From CALMEC01 sp964393105 (GTDB lineage: Bacteria > Actinomycetota > Thermoleophilia > Miltoncostaeales > Miltoncostaeaceae), in the NCBI GenBank assembly GCA_964393105.1, contig CAYMSM010000001.1, positions 1-25,918 on the forward strand: a DNA stretch of 25,918 bases. Direction: 5' to 3'. Under the pieces are notes generated by a model. It did no database searches, had not been told where the DNA came from, and saw nothing but the letters and a program-made list of their open reading frames with translations. Made by a program: the position numbers and the translations under genes. Below, piece by piece: positions 7,328-15,207 of the stretch (its first letter is position 1; each line of letters opens with the position of its first letter).

Positions 7328-7699
7328 CTACTTCTTGCGCTGTTTACCGACGGTCTTCCGCGGGCCCTTGCGGGTACGCGCATTGGTCTTGGTCCGCTGC
7401 CCCCGGGAGGGAAGCCCGCGCCGGTGGCGCAGACCGCGGTAGCACCCGATCTCAGACAGGCGCTTGACGTTGTTGGCGCGCTCCCGACGAAGGTCGCCCT
7501 CGACGATGAGATCCTTCTCGATGAAATCGCGAAGCCGCGCGACCTCTTCCTCGGTCAGGTCCCTGACGTAGGTGTTCGGCTCGATGCCGACCGCAGCCAG
7601 CACTCGGTTCGCCGTCGAGCGACCGATGCCGAAGATGTACGTGAGCCCGATCTCCACGCGCTTCTCGCGCGGAACGTTGACGCCTGCGATACGTGCCAT
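7328..7699 (-). CDS. rpsM: 30S ribosomal protein S13
   Basis: Head protein contacting the P-site tRNA and, through bridges B1a/B1b, the large subunit. It has 123 residues, MARIAGVNVPREKRVEIGLT at the start, the helix-hairpin IFGIGRSTANRVL, then CYRGLRHRRGLPSRGQRTK and the basic tail RKGPRKTVGKQRKK. ATG at 7699 with AGGG upstream. It follows rpmJ by 3 bases. Confidence 0.97.
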   Translation of the reverse strand: MARIAGVNVPREKRVEIGLTYIFGIGRSTANRVLAAVGIEPNTYVRDLTEEEVARLRDFIEKDLIVEGDLRRERANNVKRLSEIGCYRGLRHRRGLPSRGQRTKTNARTRKGPRKTVGKQRKK

Positions 7700-7702
7700 C
7701 GA

Positions 7703-7816
7703 TTAGCCCTGGGTTTGCTTGTGGCGGGGGTTCTGACAGATGACCATGATCTTTCCGTGCCGCTTGATCACGCGGCACTTCTCGCACATGGGTTTGACTG
7801 ACGCTCGGACTTTCAC
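7703..7816 (-). CDS. rpmJ: 50S ribosomal protein L36
   Basis: Smallest large-subunit protein, 37 residues, easily missed by length cut-offs. Read from GTG at 7816 to TAA at 7703 it begins MKVRASVKPMCEKC and continues RVIKRHGKIMVICQNPRHKQ. It is the zinc-binding form: Cys11, Cys14, Cys27 and His32 make the CxxC-X12-C-X4-H knuckle. It lies between infA and rpsM, the conserved position. Because this copy is the zinc form, a zinc-free paralogue could exist elsewhere under a zinc-uptake repressor, but none is in the window. Confidence 0.95.
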   Translation of the reverse strand: MKVRASVKPMCEKCRVIKRHGKIMVICQNPRHKQTQG

Positions 7817-7832
7817 AGGCTGTCCCTTACTC

Positions 7833-8054
7833 TTACTTGAAGCGGTACGTGATGCGGCCGCGCGTCAGGTCGTACGGTGACAGTTCGACTTTGACGCGGT
7901 CGCCGGGGAGGATTCGAATGTAGTGCTGGCGCATCTTTCCCGAGATGTGCGCGAGGACGTTGTGGTCGTTGTCGAGCGTGACCCGAAACATGGTGTTGGG
8001 CAGGGCCTCGGTGACCTCTCCCTCCAGCTCGATTGCATCTTCCTTCTGACCCAC
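7833..8054 (-). CDS. infA: Translation initiation factor IF-1
   Basis: S1-like OB-fold factor that covers the 30S A site during initiation. It has 73 residues, the usual length, with EDAIELEGEVTEALPNTMFR, HISGKMRQHYIRILPGDRV and SPYDLTRGRITYR. GTG at 8054 follows GAGAGGAG closely. The 105-base gap to map is larger than the neighbouring junctions and contains TACGAT (minus strand, 8147-8142), which could be a -10 element, but no convincing -35 is paired with it. Confidence 0.97.
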   Translation of the reverse strand: MGQKEDAIELEGEVTEALPNTMFRVTLDNDHNVLAHISGKMRQHYIRILPGDRVKVELSPYDLTRGRITYRFK

Positions 8055-8159
8055 AGACTCCTCTCGCGCCCCGGAGGGCGGCCCCGAAGGGCGTCATCGA
8101 AACGCACCAGGACACCCCCGGTCTCCCGCGAGCGGCCACGGATCGTAGCATGGTCGCCC

Positions 8160-8969
8160 TCACGTTTGGGTGAGGATCCGTGGACCGTTGTCGGTGACCG
8201 CCACCGTGTGCTCGGCGTGCGCCGACAGGGACCTGTCGGCGGTGCGGATCGTCCAGCCGTCGGGGTCGACGGTCACGTCGAACCCGCCGGCGTTGACCAT
8301 CGGCTCGATCGCGATCACCACCCCCGGCTCGAGCACCGGGCCGGTTCCGGGCTCGCCGAAGTTCGGAACCTGTGGCTCCTCGTGCATGCTTCGCCCCACG
8401 CCGTGCCCGACCAGCGCGCGCACCACCGAGTAGCCGGCGGCCTCGACCTCGGTCTGCACGGCATGGCCGATGTCGCCCACGCGGTTGCCCGGCCGGGCCT
8501 GTTCGATGCCACGCGCGAGCGCGGTCTCTGTGACCGAGATCAGGCGCGCGGCCTCCGCGGTGACCTGTCCGATGGGAAAGGTGCGAGCCGTGTCGGCGAC
8601 CCAGCCCTCCAGGATCAATCCGATGTCAATCGACAGGATGTCGCCATCCGCCAGGCGCACCGGACCGGGGATCCCGTGTACGACCTCGTCGTTGAGCGAT
8701 GCGCAGATCGTGCCGGGAAATGGTGGCACGTTCGGTCCACCTGGGTAGCCCAGGAACGCCGGGACACCACCGCGCGCCCGAATGGCTTCCTCGGCGATCG
8801 CGTCGATCTGAAGGGTGGTCGCCCCGGTGCGCACCTCGGCTCGGAGGATGTCGATGCACTCGGCCAGCGCGGCGCCGGCGGTCGCCATCGCATCCAGCTC
8901 ACCGGCGGTCTTCGGGGTCTGGCCGGATGGACGCCTGGGGGAGGCGGGTCGGCGGCGCTTCGCGCTCAT
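8160..8969 (-). CDS. map: Methionine aminopeptidase, type I
   Basis: Removes the initiator methionine from nascent proteins; dinuclear metal hydrolase. It has 269 residues. The five metal ligands are Asp115, Asp126, His189, Glu222 and Glu253. Their spacing (11, 63, 33, 31) is identical to that of E. coli Asp97, Asp108, His171, Glu204 and Glu235. Blocks SLNDEVVHGIP, ADTARTFPIG, GHGVGRSMHEEP and AIEPMV are intact. A basic N-terminal extension of about 20 residues (RRRPASPRRP) precedes the catalytic domain. The ATG overlaps the adk stop in ATGA, so translation of the two is probably coupled. Confidence 0.97.
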   Translation of the reverse strand: MSAKRRRPASPRRPSGQTPKTAGELDAMATAGAALAECIDILRAEVRTGATTLQIDAIAEEAIRARGGVPAFLGYPGGPNVPPFPGTICASLNDEVVHGIPGPVRLADGDILSIDIGLILEGWVADTARTFPIGQVTAEAARLISVTETALARGIEQARPGNRVGDIGHAVQTEVEAAGYSVVRALVGHGVGRSMHEEPQVPNFGEPGTGPVLEPGVVIAIEPMVNAGGFDVTVDPDGWTIRTADRSLSAHAEHTVAVTDNGPRILTQT

Positions 8970-9619
8970 GAGCTGCCTGCCAATGCCGCGCGGATTCGCG
9001 CGTAGACCTCGGCGAGCTCACCTGTGCCGTCGACCTCACGAAGGACGCCGCGGGTCGCGTAGTACCCGACGACCGGCGAGGTCTGGTCGCGGTACGTCGC
9101 GAGCCGAGCGACAATCGTCTCGTGACGGTCATCCGCGCGCTGGTACAGGTCGCACGTGCCGCCATCGGCCGGGCAGGGGTCGGCAGGGGAGTACGGGTTG
9201 GAGACCTCGTGGAACGAGCGCCCGCACTTGCGGCACATCCACCGGGCACCGAGCCTGCGCGTCAGCTCGTCATCGGGGACGAGCAACGACACGACCGCCT
9301 GTAGCGGCGCCCCGAGCGCCCCCAACATGACGTCGAGCGCCTCGGCCTGCGCGACGGTACGCGGGAACCCGTCGAGCAGGAAGTCGTCGGCGGACCCCTC
9401 GAGCCGCCCCTGGATCATCCCGATGACGACCTGGTCGGGGACGAGGTCGCCCGCGTCCATGAACCGCTTGGCCTCGCGTCCCAGATCGCTGCCGTCGACG
9501 ACCTCCTGGCGCAGGATGTCACCGGTCGCCAGGTGCCTCAGCCCCAGGTCGCTCTTGAGCCGCTCGGCCTGGGTCCCCTTGCCCGCTCCCGGCGGGCCGA
9601 ACAGCGCGAGCCGCGCTAT
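8966..9619 (-). CDS. adk: Adenylate kinase, apparently starting at an AUA codon
   Basis: Catalyses ATP + AMP to 2 ADP. It has 217 residues. The Walker A loop is GPPGAGKGT at 8-16 if the first residue is at 9619. AMP-site TGDILR, LLDGFPRT and lid arginine DDRHETIVARL follow. The lid is the zinc type: Cys129, Cys132, Cys149 and Asp152 have exactly the spacing of the Bacillus Cys130/133/150/Asp153 site. The start is odd: the frame reads GAA ATA GCG CGG CTC GCG CTG TTC GGC, with no ATG, GTG or TTG nearby, only further back within the secY gene. ATA at 9619-9617 falls exactly where the family methionine belongs (MARLALFGPPG). GAAGGG lies 8 bases upstream, and ATA overlaps the secY TAG as ATAG. Function is certain; the start is inferred. 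Confidence 0.9.
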   Translation of the reverse strand: MARLALFGPPGAGKGTQAERLKSDLGLRHLATGDILRQEVVDGSDLGREAKRFMDAGDLVPDQVVIGMIQGRLEGSADDFLLDGFPRTVAQAEALDVMLGALGAPLQAVVSLLVPDDELTRRLGARWMCRKCGRSFHEVSNPYSPADPCPADGGTCDLYQRADDRHETIVARLATYRDQTSPVVGYYATRGVLREVDGTGELAEVYARIRAALAGSS

Positions 9620-10875
9620 TTCAGGAACCCTTCGTACTGACGCTGCATCAACTGGGCTTCGAGCTGGCGCATCGTGTCGATGGCCACGCCGACGACGATC
9701 AGGAGCGACGTGCCGGCAAACGTGAAGTTGACCTCCGGCATGTACTTGAACACGATGTTCGGCAGGCTCGCGATCGCCGCGAGGTACACCGCACCGGGCA
9801 AGGTCAGGCGCGTCATCACGCGGTCCAGGTAGACGGCCGTCGGGCGTCCCGGGCGCACCCCGGGAATGAAACCGCCGTACTTCTTGAGGTTGTCCGCCTG
9901 GTCGACCGGGTTGAACTGCACCGCCGTGTAGAAGTATGTGAACAGGATGATCAGCACGGCCTGGAAGATGATGTAGAACCACGAGTTGGTCCCCAGGAGG
10001 CGTCCGATGTCAGCGAAGAACCCGCTGTCGCCGCCGATCAGCGTGGAGAAGAGCGACGGCAGGATCACGATGGACGCCGCGAAGATGACCGGGATGACAC
10101 CGGCCATGTTGACCCGAAGCGGCATGTACGTGGTGCCGCCCTGCGTCATGCGCCGACCCACCACGCGCTTGGCGTACTGGATCGGGATGCGCCGCTGGCC
10201 CTCGTTGACGAACACGACGCCCACGACGACGGCGACGGCCATGATGCCGATGATGATCTTTGAGACCGGCGGCAGATCCCACCAGCGCCGGAGCCCGGTC
10301 GGGATGCCCGCCACGATGCTGGCGAAGATCATCAGCGAGATCCCGTTGCCGATGCCCCGCTGCGTGATGAGCTCACCGAGCCACATCACGAGCACAGTGC
10401 CCGCGGTCAGCGAGATGATGACAAGGTACAGGCGGCCGAAGCCCAGGTCGCCCAGCGCGCCCTGCTGGCGGAAGAACATGACGTATGCAAGGGACTGCAG
10501 GAACGCCAGCACCACGGTCAGGTACCGGGTGTACTGCGTGATCTTGGCGTAGCCGGCCTCACCCTCCTTCTGGAGGGCCTCCAGCTTCGGGATCACGACC
10601 GTCATCAGCTGGATGACGATGCTTGCGGTGATGTACGGCATGATCCCCAGCGCGAACACCGAGAACCTCGTCAACGCACCGCCTGAGAACAGGTTGAGGA
10701 ACTGCAGCACGTTGGCCGCGCCCTGGCCGTTGATGCGATCCGCGATGCCCTGGGCGTCCACGCCCGGCACCGGGACGTACGTCCCGAACCGGTAGATCGC
10801 GAGCATCGCGAACGTGAACGCGATCTTCTTGCGAAGTTCCGCCGACTTGAAGGCATTCAGGATCGCCTTGAGCAT
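9616..10875 (-). CDS. secY: Preprotein translocase subunit SecY
   Basis: Pore subunit of the SecYEG channel in the cytoplasmic membrane. It has 419 residues and about ten hydrophobic segments. Landmarks: RKKIAFTFAMLAIYRFGTYV (TM1 region), the plug region after PVPGVD, GIMPYITASIVIQL (TM2), QRGIGNGISLMIF (TM4-5), VVGRRMTQGGTTYMPLRVN (cytosolic loop), and NLKKYGGFIPGVRPGRPT followed by YLDRVMTRLTLPGA (loop before TM9). ATG at 10875 directly abuts the rplO stop (TAGATG). The TAG stop overlaps the unusual adk start. The spc-operon position is conserved, coordinating channel synthesis with ribosomes. Confidence 0.98.
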   Translation of the reverse strand: MLKAILNAFKSAELRKKIAFTFAMLAIYRFGTYVPVPGVDAQGIADRINGQGAANVLQFLNLFSGGALTRFSVFALGIMPYITASIVIQLMTVVIPKLEALQKEGEAGYAKITQYTRYLTVVLAFLQSLAYVMFFRQQGALGDLGFGRLYLVIISLTAGTVLVMWLGELITQRGIGNGISLMIFASIVAGIPTGLRRWWDLPPVSKIIIGIMAVAVVVGVVFVNEGQRRIPIQYAKRVVGRRMTQGGTTYMPLRVNMAGVIPVIFAASIVILPSLFSTLIGGDSGFFADIGRLLGTNSWFYIIFQAVLIILFTYFYTAVQFNPVDQADNLKKYGGFIPGVRPGRPTAVYLDRVMTRLTLPGAVYLAAIASLPNIVFKYMPEVNFTFAGTSLLIVVGVAIDTMRQLEAQLMQRQYEGFLK

Positions 10876-11427
10876 CTAGCCCTGTGCGGTCGCCGCTGCG
10901 GCCCCGCGGGCCGGAATGACCTCGACCGTGCCGCCTGCCGCCTCGATCTTGGTCCTGGCGCCTGCCGAGAATGCGTGCGCGCGCACCGTCAAAGCGCGGT
11001 CCAGGTCACCCTCGGCCAGAATCTTGACCGGCCATTTGCGGTTCTTGTTTCCCTTGACCAACCCCCGTGCCTCGAGCGCGGCGACGTCTACGACGGAGCC
11101 GGCGTCGAATGCCGCGAGGCTCCCGACGTTGACCGGGATCGCGTGCGTGCGAAACCGCTCGAACGGCATGGACTTCTTGTGGTTGGGGCCGCGCAGCTTG
11201 CCCTTCTGCATGTGGATCGGCGTCTGGCCGCCCTGGAACGCCTCGATCGGGCCCTTGCCCGAACGGGACCCCTGGCCCTTGTGCCCGCGACCCGAGGTCT
11301 TGCCGTGTCCCGAGCCGGGACCGCGGCCGATGCGCTTGCGCTTGCGGCGCGCGCCCGGGTTGGGCGCGAGCGTCTCGAGCCGGACGTCGGCGGGGTCGAC
11401 CGCCGGTGTTGCGTCGGCGTCACTCAT
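10876..11427 (-). CDS. rplO: 50S ribosomal protein L15
   Basis: Late-assembly protein of the large subunit that contacts 23S domains around the peptidyl-transferase base. It has 183 residues, about 35 more than the usual 145-150. The difference lies in an acidic N-terminal lead (MSDADATPAVDPADV) before LETLAPNPGARRKRKRIGRG and an Ala-rich end. GSGHGKTSGRGHKGQGSR and FEGGQ-like AFQGGQTPIHMQK are typical. ATG at 11427 has AGGAGG 7 bases upstream and overlaps the end of rpmD by 8 bases. Confidence 0.97.
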   Translation of the reverse strand: MSDADATPAVDPADVRLETLAPNPGARRKRKRIGRGPGSGHGKTSGRGHKGQGSRSGKGPIEAFQGGQTPIHMQKGKLRGPNHKKSMPFERFRTHAIPVNVGSLAAFDAGSVVDVAALEARGLVKGNKNRKWPVKILAEGDLDRALTVRAHAFSAGARTKIEAAGGTVEVIPARGAAAATAQG

Positions 11428-11598
11428 TGACGTCCTCCTCGACCTTGATCAGAAACGCGACCTTGCGCAGCCGGCCCCGAAGCTCCGGGGTGTCGCGGTG
11501 GAGTTTGCTGCGGCCGATCTTGCCCAGGCCGAGCGCCCGCAGGGTCCCGCGGTGCTCATGCTTGGTACCGATCTGGGAGCCGGTCTGGGTGACCCGGA

Positions 11599-11602
<4 letters not shown>
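11420..11602 (-). CDS. rpmD: 50S ribosomal protein L30
   Basis: Sixty-residue large-subunit protein of the ferredoxin-like L30 fold: MIRVTQTGSQIGTKHEHRGT, then LRALGLGKIGRSKLHRDTPE and LRKVAFLIKVEE. ATG at 11602 overlaps the rpsE stop as ATGA, and its own end overlaps rplO by 8 bases, so three genes are translationally linked. Confidence 0.96.
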
Positions 11603-12387
<785 letters not shown>

Positions 12388-12410
12388 CGATCCTCATCCC
12401 CAATCCGCTC

Positions 12411-12767
12411 CTAGAACTCAAGGCCACCCTCACGGGCAGCATCGGCGAGCGCCTTGACACGCCCATGGTAGAGATATCCACCTCGGTCGAACACGACCTT
12501 TGTCACGCCCGCTGTGGTCGCGCGGTCGGCCACGAGCTTGCCGACCTCGGCCGCCGCAGCGCCCTTGCCGACACCACGCAGCGCCTTTTCCGTAGAGCCC
12601 GCCGCCGCGAGCGTGTGCCCGGTGTTGTCGTCGATGATCTGCGCGTAGATGCGGGCATTCGAGCGAAACACCGAGAGCCGCGGCCGCTCGGCGGTGCCGG
12701 TTACCCTGCCGCGGATGCGCCGGCGGCGGCGCTCGCGCCCCGTCGGCGCTGGTGCGATGTGTCTCAT
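12411..12767 (-). CDS. rplR: 50S ribosomal protein L18
   Basis: 5S rRNA-binding protein of the central protuberance. It has 118 residues from ATG at 12767: basic GRERRRRRIRGRVTG, then RPRLSVFRSNARIYAQIIDD and VVFDRGGYLYHGRVKALADA. The open frame continues upstream to 12953, but that part translates the repeat pair at 12781-12928 and overlaps rplF. ATG 12767 is chosen because the family N-terminus begins there and GGGG precedes it by about 8 bases. Confidence 0.96.
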   Translation of the reverse strand: MRHIAPAPTGRERRRRRIRGRVTGTAERPRLSVFRSNARIYAQIIDDNTGHTLAAAGSTEKALRGVGKGAAAAEVGKLVADRATTAGVTKVVFDRGGYLYHGRVKALADAAREGGLEF

Positions 12768-12780
12768 ATCGTTACCCCAG

Positions 12781-12847
12781 CGCGAGAGGCTTGAGCGGCC
12801 CGAAGGGCCGTGAATAGGCCGACAAAGAGCCGTGTCGAGCGCGGCGT
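12781..12847. repeat. 67-bp intergenic palindromic repeat, copy A
   Basis: Begins CGCGAGAGGCTTGAG, contains the hairpin CGGCCC-GAA-GGGCCG, then GTGAATAGGCCGACA, and ends GTGTCGAGCGCGGCGT. It matches copy B at 64 of 67 positions; the start points are 81 bases apart. It lies 13 bases upstream of the rplR start (minus strand). Confidence 0.9.
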
Positions 12848-12861
12848 GAAAATCCCAGCCG

Positions 12862-12928
12862 CGCGAGACGTTTGAGCGGCCCGAAGGGCCGTGAATAGGC
12901 CGACACAGAGCCGTGTCGAGCGCGGCGT
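12862..12928. repeat. 67-bp intergenic palindromic repeat, copy B
   Basis: Same element as copy A, same orientation. Two hairpins are perfect here: CGGCCC-GAA-GGGCCG and CGACAC-AGAGCC-GTGTCG. It starts 8 bases beyond the rplF stop codon in the reading direction. Copies A and B together fill most of the 169-base rplF-rplR gap, where a few bases would be normal. Confidence 0.9.
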
Positions 12929-12936
12929 ATGGAAGC

Positions 12937-13470
12937 TCATGCGCGCTTTCCAACCTTCCGGCGGACGACCTCGCCGTCGTACTTGATGCCCTTGCCCTTG
13001 TACGGCTCCGGTGGGCGGACCTTGCGGATGTCCGCGGCGACCTGACCGACGAGCTCCTTGTTGATGCCGCGGACGATGATCTGCGTCGGGACGGGGCACT
13101 CGAACGTGATGCCGTCGGGCGGCACGATCACGACCGGGTGCGAGAACCCCGCCGCGATCTCGAGCTGCGTGTCCTTGAGCTGGGCGCGGTATCCCACGCC
13201 GACCATCTCGAGGCGCTTCTCGAAGCCGGTGCTGACGCCCTGCACCATGTTCGCCACGAGCGTCCGCGACAGCCCGTGCAGCGACCGGTGGGGCGCACGG
13301 TCGGTGGGGCGCTCCACACGCAGCTCGCCACCGTCTTGTGTGACGCGGATGGGCTCGACGACGACGCGCGACAGCTCGCCCTTGGGGCCCTTGACCGTCA
13401 CGTTCTGACCTTTGATGTCCACCGTGACCCCGTCGGGGACGGGGATCGGTGCGCGTCCGATTCTGCTCAC
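12937..13470 (-). CDS. rplF: 50S ribosomal protein L6
   Basis: Large-subunit protein near the factor-binding site and the sarcin-ricin loop. It has 177 residues: MSRIGRAPIPVPDGVTVDI, VTVKGPKGELSR, then the second repeat of the fold with MVGVGYRAQ and GFSHPVVIVPPDG, and the C-terminal RPPEPYKGKGIKYDGEVVRR. The start is GTG at 13470, directly touching the rpsH stop (TAGGTG). Confidence 0.97.
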   Translation of the reverse strand: MSRIGRAPIPVPDGVTVDIKGQNVTVKGPKGELSRVVVEPIRVTQDGGELRVERPTDRAPHRSLHGLSRTLVANMVQGVSTGFEKRLEMVGVGYRAQLKDTQLEIAAGFSHPVVIVPPDGITFECPVPTQIIVRGINKELVGQVAADIRKVRPPEPYKGKGIKYDGEVVRRKVGKRA

Positions 13471-13866
13471 CTACCAAACCTCGCAGAGGACTTCGCCGCC
13501 GATACCGCGGCGGCGAGCTTCCTGACCGGTCAGGAGCCCCTGAGACGTCGAGATGACGGCGACGCCCATGCCGCCCAGCACCTTGGGGATCTCGTCGCGA
13601 TCGACGTACACGCGACGCCCCGGCTTACTGATGCGACGCAACCCGGAGATGACCTGACGTCGGCTCTTGTCGTACTTGAGCTTGACGAGGAGCGTCTTGT
13701 CCTTGCCCTCGCCCGATTCCTCCCAGCCGACGATGTAGCCCTCGGCTTCGAGGACCTTGGCGATCTCGGCCTTGAGCTTGCTCGCGGGCATCAGGACCTG
13801 GTCATGCAGCGCCTGGTTGGCATTGCGCACGCGGGTCAACATGTCCGCCACGGGGTCGGTCATCAT
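13471..13866 (-). CDS. rpsH: 30S ribosomal protein S8
   Basis: Primary 16S rRNA-binding protein of the central domain, and in E. coli the translational repressor of the spc operon. It has 131 residues: DPVADMLTRVRNANQALHD, KLKAEIAKVLEAEGYI, SKPGRRVYVDRDEIPKVLGG and the C-terminal IGGEVLCEVW. Two ATG codons in a row (13866 and 13863) are possible starts; most homologues begin MTDP, favouring 13863. The AAAGGGG ribosome-binding site is supplied by the end of the inserted 200-bp element at 13868-14067, which replaced the ancestral GGGGCGGG after the rpsZ stop. Confidence 0.97.
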   Translation of the reverse strand: MMTDPVADMLTRVRNANQALHDQVLMPASKLKAEIAKVLEAEGYIVGWEESGEGKDKTLLVKLKYDKSRRQVISGLRRISKPGRRVYVDRDEIPKVLGGMGVAVISTSQGLLTGQEARRRGIGGEVLCEVW

Positions 13867-13867
13867 G

Positions 13868-14067
13868 AGTGGCCCCTTTCATGGCATCTGCCTGAATAAT
13901 GGCGAGCGAAGAGCCCGCCGGACGCGGACGCAGGGAGCGCCCATATCGAGAATATGGGCGCGACCGAGAACAACGCCCCATCGGCTGATGTACCACCCGA
14001 GACGAGGCAAATCCGGCGGAGGTGTGCAGCCGCCATTTTCTGGTGAGATGTCATGAGAGGGGCCACT
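13868..14067. mobile_element. MITE-like 200-bp element between rpsZ and rpsH
   Basis: The two ends are inverted repeats: 13868-13889 against the reverse complement of 14046-14067 matches at 20 of 22 positions (both start AGTGGCCCCT). At the same offset AATGGCG (13898-13904) pairs with CGCCATT (14031-14037), extending the arms to about 37 bp. Inside are CCGCCGGA (13915-13922) against TCCGGCGG (14012-14019), and a 10-bp hairpin GCGCCCATAT-CGAGA-ATATGGGCGC (13937-13961). No transposase frame is present. A 67-codon minus-strand frame crosses it but resembles no protein. No target-site duplication is seen at the ends. It could also be a structured RNA domain rather than a transposon derivative. 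Confidence 0.72.
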
Positions 14068-14077
14068 TACCCGCCCC

Positions 14078-14263
14078 TTACCAGCTCGACTTGGTCATGC
14101 CGGGGATGACACCTGCGTGCGCTTCTTCGCGCAGGCAGATGCGGCACAGTCCGAACTTGCGGTAGAACGCCCGGGAGCGGCCACAACGATGGCACCGCGA
14201 GTATCCCCGGGTCTGGTACTTGGGCGTGCGTGAGGCCTTCACGCGCAGGCTGGTCTTCGCCAC
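14078..14263 (-). CDS. rpsZ: 30S ribosomal protein S14, zinc-binding type
   Basis: Head protein of the small subunit, 61 residues, the short zinc form (type Z). Zinc ligands are Cys24, Cys27, Cys40 and Cys43 in CHRC...CRIC. The start is GTG at 14263 with AGGAG 6 bases upstream, giving MAKTSLRVKASRTPKYQTRG. The family C-terminus PGMTKSSW is intact. In the minus-strand reading direction TAA is followed by GGGGCGGG and then the inserted element. Confidence 0.96.
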   Translation of the reverse strand: MAKTSLRVKASRTPKYQTRGYSRCHRCGRSRAFYRKFGLCRICLREEAHAGVIPGMTKSSW

Positions 14264-14270
14264 GTGTCTC

Positions 14271-15203
14271 CTATCGCTTCTTCGAGCGTGTCCGCGAACG
14301 CGAACGTTGCATGCGCCGACGGCGGGCAGCCCGCTCCTCGGCCGTGTATCCATCGGCCCGGAACGGCATCCCGAGGTGACGCAGCAGCGCCCGCCCCTCC
14401 TCGTCGGTCGCAGCCGACGTGGTGATGATGACGTCCAGGCCCCTGGTCTTGTCGATTCCGTCGTAGTCGATCTCGGGGAAGATCGTCTGCTCACGGATGC
14501 CGAGCGCGAAGTTGCCGCGCCCGTCGAAGCTGTCCGGGTTGACCCCTCGGAAGTCGCGGATCCGCGGGAGCGCAACGGCCGTCAACCGGTCGTAGAACTC
14601 CCACATGCGCGCGCCGCGCAGGGTCACCTTGCATCCGATCGGCATCCCCTCGCGCAGCTTGAACTGCGCGATCGACTTACGGGCCTTGGTGATGATCGGA
14701 CGCTGGCCGGCGATCTCCGCGAGCTGCTCGACGGCCTCGTCGAGGGACTTGGTGTTCTGCTTGGCCTCGCCGACACCCATGTTGAGCGTGATCTTCGTGA
14801 TCCGCGGGTGCTGCATCGGCGACTTGTAGCCGAACTCCTCCTGGAGCTTCGGCCGGATCTCGTGGTTGTAGACGTCGCGAAGTCGTGGCGGGGGGGCCGG
14901 TTCGGACGGCCTGGCGTCCGCCTTGCCCTTGCCGGCCTTGGCCTTCTTCGACGGCGTGGCTGCGGGCTTCGGTGCGGGGGCGTCGCCGCCGCCATCCTCA
15001 GCCGATGCCTCGGGCGCGGTATCCGACTCGAGCGCGGCATCGGTTGCGGGCGCGGCTTCCGGCGCGGTCTCCGCCTGCGGCTCGGATGTCATCTCGGGCG
15101 CGGCGTCGGCATTGGCCTGTGGCTCGGGGGCAGCGTCAGGCGCGACCTGGGCGGCCTCGTCGACTGGTTCGTCGGATGTCATGTCGTGGTTCTCGTCAGT
15201 CAT
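14271..15203 (-). CDS. rplE: 50S ribosomal protein L5 with about 105-residue N-terminal extension
   Basis: 5S rRNA-binding protein that contacts P-site tRNA. The core starts near residue 106 (PPRLRDVYNHEIRPKLQEEF) and is complete: ITLNMGVGEAKQN, AEIAGQRPIITKARKSIAQF, REGMPIGCKVTLRG, DFRGVNPDSFDGRGNF and LGIREQTIFPEIDYD. Ahead of it are about 105 residues rich in Ala, Pro, Glu and Asp, then a Lys patch KKAKAGKGK. The C-terminus adds an Arg/Ser tail ending RTRSKKR. ATG at 15203 (MTDENHD) is chosen because rplX ends only 4 bases before it; a second ATG eight codons in is possible. L5 is normally about 180 residues; this one is 310. Confidence 0.95.
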   Translation of the reverse strand: MTDENHDMTSDEPVDEAAQVAPDAAPEPQANADAAPEMTSEPQAETAPEAAPATDAALESDTAPEASAEDGGGDAPAPKPAATPSKKAKAGKGKADARPSEPAPPPRLRDVYNHEIRPKLQEEFGYKSPMQHPRITKITLNMGVGEAKQNTKSLDEAVEQLAEIAGQRPIITKARKSIAQFKLREGMPIGCKVTLRGARMWEFYDRLTAVALPRIRDFRGVNPDSFDGRGNFALGIREQTIFPEIDYDGIDKTRGLDVIITTSAATDEEGRALLRHLGMPFRADGYTAEERAARRRRMQRSRSRTRSKKR

Positions 15204-15207
15204 GAAT

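Noticed and set aside
8066..8100. Possible fourth copy of the 67-bp repeat in the map-infA gap
   Set aside because: Only about 16 bases around GGCCCCGAAGGGCG resemble the first hairpin, with nothing of the rest of the element. GC-rich hairpins of this kind arise by chance.
12768..12953. N-terminal extension of rplR through the repeat pair
   Set aside because: It translates the non-coding repeats and overlaps rplF; the L18 family N-terminus starts at 12767.
13863..14066. 67-codon minus-strand frame within the MITE-like element
   Set aside because: It runs from one inverted terminus to the other, has no Shine-Dalgarno and no recognisable protein features. It is more likely a by-product of the palindromic element.
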